NCBI GenBank assembly: GCA_038203635.1
Contig: JBBRDT010000001.1
Location: 50,247-114,246 of the forward strand
Length of the DNA stretch: 64,000 nt
Direction: 5' to 3'
From: DASRIA01 sp038203635
Lineage (GTDB): Bacteria > Actinomycetota > Thermoleophilia > Solirubrobacterales > JBBDJG01
The notes beneath the pieces are model-generated. The model was not told the DNA's origin, did not search any database, and saw only the letters and a program-made list of their open reading frames with translations. The position numbers and the translations under genes were made by a program. This document shows positions 62,618-64,000 of this stretch, one piece after another (positions within the stretch are counted from its first letter, which is position 1; every line of letters starts with the position of its first letter).

Positions 62618-64000
62618 CTACCCGGTCTTGTTCAACTGCTCATGGATCTGCCGCGCCACTTTCCCCGGTAACCCTGGAACCGCTTCCAACTCCTCGCGCG
62701 TCGCTCCGAGGAACCGCTCCGGCGAGCCGAAGTGGCGCAGGAGCGTGCGCTTGCGCACCGGCCCCACTCCCGGCAGCTCATCGAGGACGGACTTCTTCAT
62801 CGACTGCGTGCGCCGCTGGCGGTGGTGGTCCCCCGCGAAGCGGTGTGCTTCGTCGCGGATGCGCTGCAGGAGCTGAAGCGCGCGCGAATCACGCGGGAGG
62901 AGAATCGGCTGCTGGCGGCCGGGTAGATATATCTCCTCGAGGCGCTTCGCCAGGCTCACGACCACGACGCCGGCCTCCAGGAACGCGTCGAGCGCGCGCA
63001 CGCCGCTCGAGAGCTGGCCCTTGCCGCCGTCGATCACGATCAGCGCCGGCAGTGACGCGAAGCTGCGGTCGCGCTCGGGGTCGTGCGGTGAGAGGTCACG
63101 CTGCTCCACCCAGCGCGCCATTCGCCGTGACAGGACCTCCTGCATCGCGGCGAAGTCGTCCTGGCGACCCGCCAGCGCGCGGACCTTGAAGCGCCGGTAG
63201 TCCGCCTTGCGCGGGGCCCCGCCCTCGAACACCACCATCGAGGCGACGGTGTGGCTCGAGCCCAGGTTCGAGATGTCGTAGCCCTCGACCCGGACCGGGA
63301 GCGCGTCCATTCCCAGCGCCTCGCGCAGGTCGTTGAGCGCATCCACCCGCTGCTGGCGGCTGCGCTCGCTGCGCAGCTTGTCCTGCTCGATCGCCAGTCG
63401 CGCGTTGCGCTCCGCGAGCTCGTACAGCCGGCGCTTCTCCCCGCGCTGGGCGTGGCGCAGCTCGACGGGCGCGTCACGCCGCTCCTCGAGCGCCTGCTTC
63501 ACGACCGCGGCCGCGGCCAGCGAGGCCGGCCCGACGATCTCCGCCGGGATCGACAGCGAGGTCGAGTAGTACTGGATCGCGAACTCCTCGGCGACCTCGT
63601 CCTCGTGCCGGCCGGCCCGGTTCTCCAGATAGAAGCTGCGCCGGTCGGCGAGGATCCCGTCGCGGACCTGGAACACCTGCGCGTTCGCATGAGTCTCCTC
63701 CACCGCCACGGCGATCGCGTCCAGGGTCCCGACCGCCTCGTGTGCCACGCGCTGGCGCTCGAACAGCGAGCGGACCGCTCGCAGCCGGTTTCGCAGGACG
63801 GCGGCCTGCTCGAACTCCTGGCTCTCCGAGGCCGCGGCCATCCGTTCCACGAGGTCACGCTCCACCTCGCGGTAGCGGCCGGAGAGGAAGCGCACGATCG
63901 CGTCGATGTTCTCGCGGTACTCCTCGCGTGACACATACCCGACGCAGGGCGCCTGGCAGCGCTTGATGTAGTAGTCGAGGCACGGGCTGCCCGAGGCCCT
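62618..64000 (-). CDS. uvrC: Excinuclease UvrC, N-terminus outside window
   Basis: 461 codons visible, entering from the right edge in frame at GSPCLDYYIKRCQAPCVGYV, the conserved end of the GIY-YIG domain. Then the UVR helix (ASESQEFEQAAVLRNRLRAV), the RNase-H-like UvrC domain (EGYDISNLGSSHTVASMVVF with the catalytic Asp, LPALIVIDGGKGQLSSGV) and two C-terminal HhH motifs (LDELPGVGPVRKRTLL, LEAVPGLPGKVARQI). It makes the dual incisions of nucleotide excision repair. The annotated interior start at 63934 is not the true one. Confidence 0.97.
   Translation of the reverse strand, partial: RASGSPCLDYYIKRCQAPCVGYVSREEYRENIDAIVRFLSGRYREVERDLVERMAAASESQEFEQAAVLRNRLRAVRSLFERQRVAHEAVGTLDAIAVAVEETHANAQVFQVRDGILADRRSFYLENRAGRHEDEVAEEFAIQYYSTSLSIPAEIVGPASLAAAAVVKQALEERRDAPVELRHAQRGEKRRLYELAERNARLAIEQDKLRSERSRQQRVDALNDLREALGMDALPVRVEGYDISNLGSSHTVASMVVFEGGAPRKADYRRFKVRALAGRQDDFAAMQEVLSRRMARWVEQRDLSPHDPERDRSFASLPALIVIDGGKGQLSSGVRALDAFLEAGVVVVSLAKRLEEIYLPGRQQPILLPRDSRALQLLQRIRDEAHRFAGDHHRQRRTQSMKKSVLDELPGVGPVRKRTLLRHFGSPERFLGATREELEAVPGLPGKVARQIHEQLNKTG

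Overview
The window is high-GC DNA with short intergenic gaps and many ATGA/GTGA gene overlaps. Six tandem MCE (MlaD) proteins, BVMO/acyl-CoA/crotonase metabolism, Ser/Thr kinase signalling and several GGDEF proteins fit an actinobacterium. Basic secreted proteins, CcmH/CcdA and a lone quinol-type nitric oxide reductase suggest the Thermoleophilia/Solirubrobacterales side of the phylum. That placement is inference; no rRNA is present.

Left part (1-11.4 kb): an OmpR-type two-component system with a PepSY-like secreted protein and a lipoprotein, then a crotonase/PPK2 pair. Next comes the most interesting block, a probable cationic galactosaminoglycan (Pel/GAG-like) exopolysaccharide locus. On the minus strand it runs: coiled-coil protein, CE18/Agd3-like deacetylase, PelF-type glycosyltransferase, PelG-like membrane protein, small secreted protein. 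A GH114 endo-polygalactosaminidase faces it on the plus strand. It combines hallmark enzymes of fungal galactosaminogalactan and bacterial Pel clusters. A GGDEF-EAL protein lies just beyond.

11.4-27 kb: a Baeyer-Villiger-type monooxygenase flanked by two nearly identical palindromes, acyl-CoA dehydrogenase, a BBE-like flavoenzyme, and an eight-gene redox operon: two paralogous pairs of small membrane proteins, a ferric-reductase-like heme protein, ferredoxin reductase, ApbE and a 3Fe-4S ferredoxin. A divergent two-component system sits beside it. A crotonase and a sulfite-oxidase-like molybdoenzyme with its flavin reductase follow.

27-33 kb: quinol NO reductase with a Zn-cluster membrane protein, then a decayed 2.6-kb island between a tRNA-Gly(CCC) gene and a 46-nt copy of its 3' half. 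It holds an integrase fragment, a truncated restriction nuclease and an AlgX-like gene with an amber codon.

33-47 kb: housekeeping and signalling genes: CcmH/CcdA, RDD protein, esterase, argS (atypical HIGH motif), a K+-channel-like protein, rlmH, DUF3467, a GAF-GGDEF cyclase, an M48 protease, a phosphoesterase, and a lipoprotein plus Ser/Thr kinase.

47-64 kb: gap-pgk-tpiA-gpmI preceded on the same strand by a six-gene MCE operon that lacks YrbE/MlaE permeases here and has a structured leader. A GGDEF/HD-GYP protein and the C-terminal part of uvrC close the window. Two related GC-rich palindromic repeats sit at convergent gene junctions near 47.1 and 62.6 kb.
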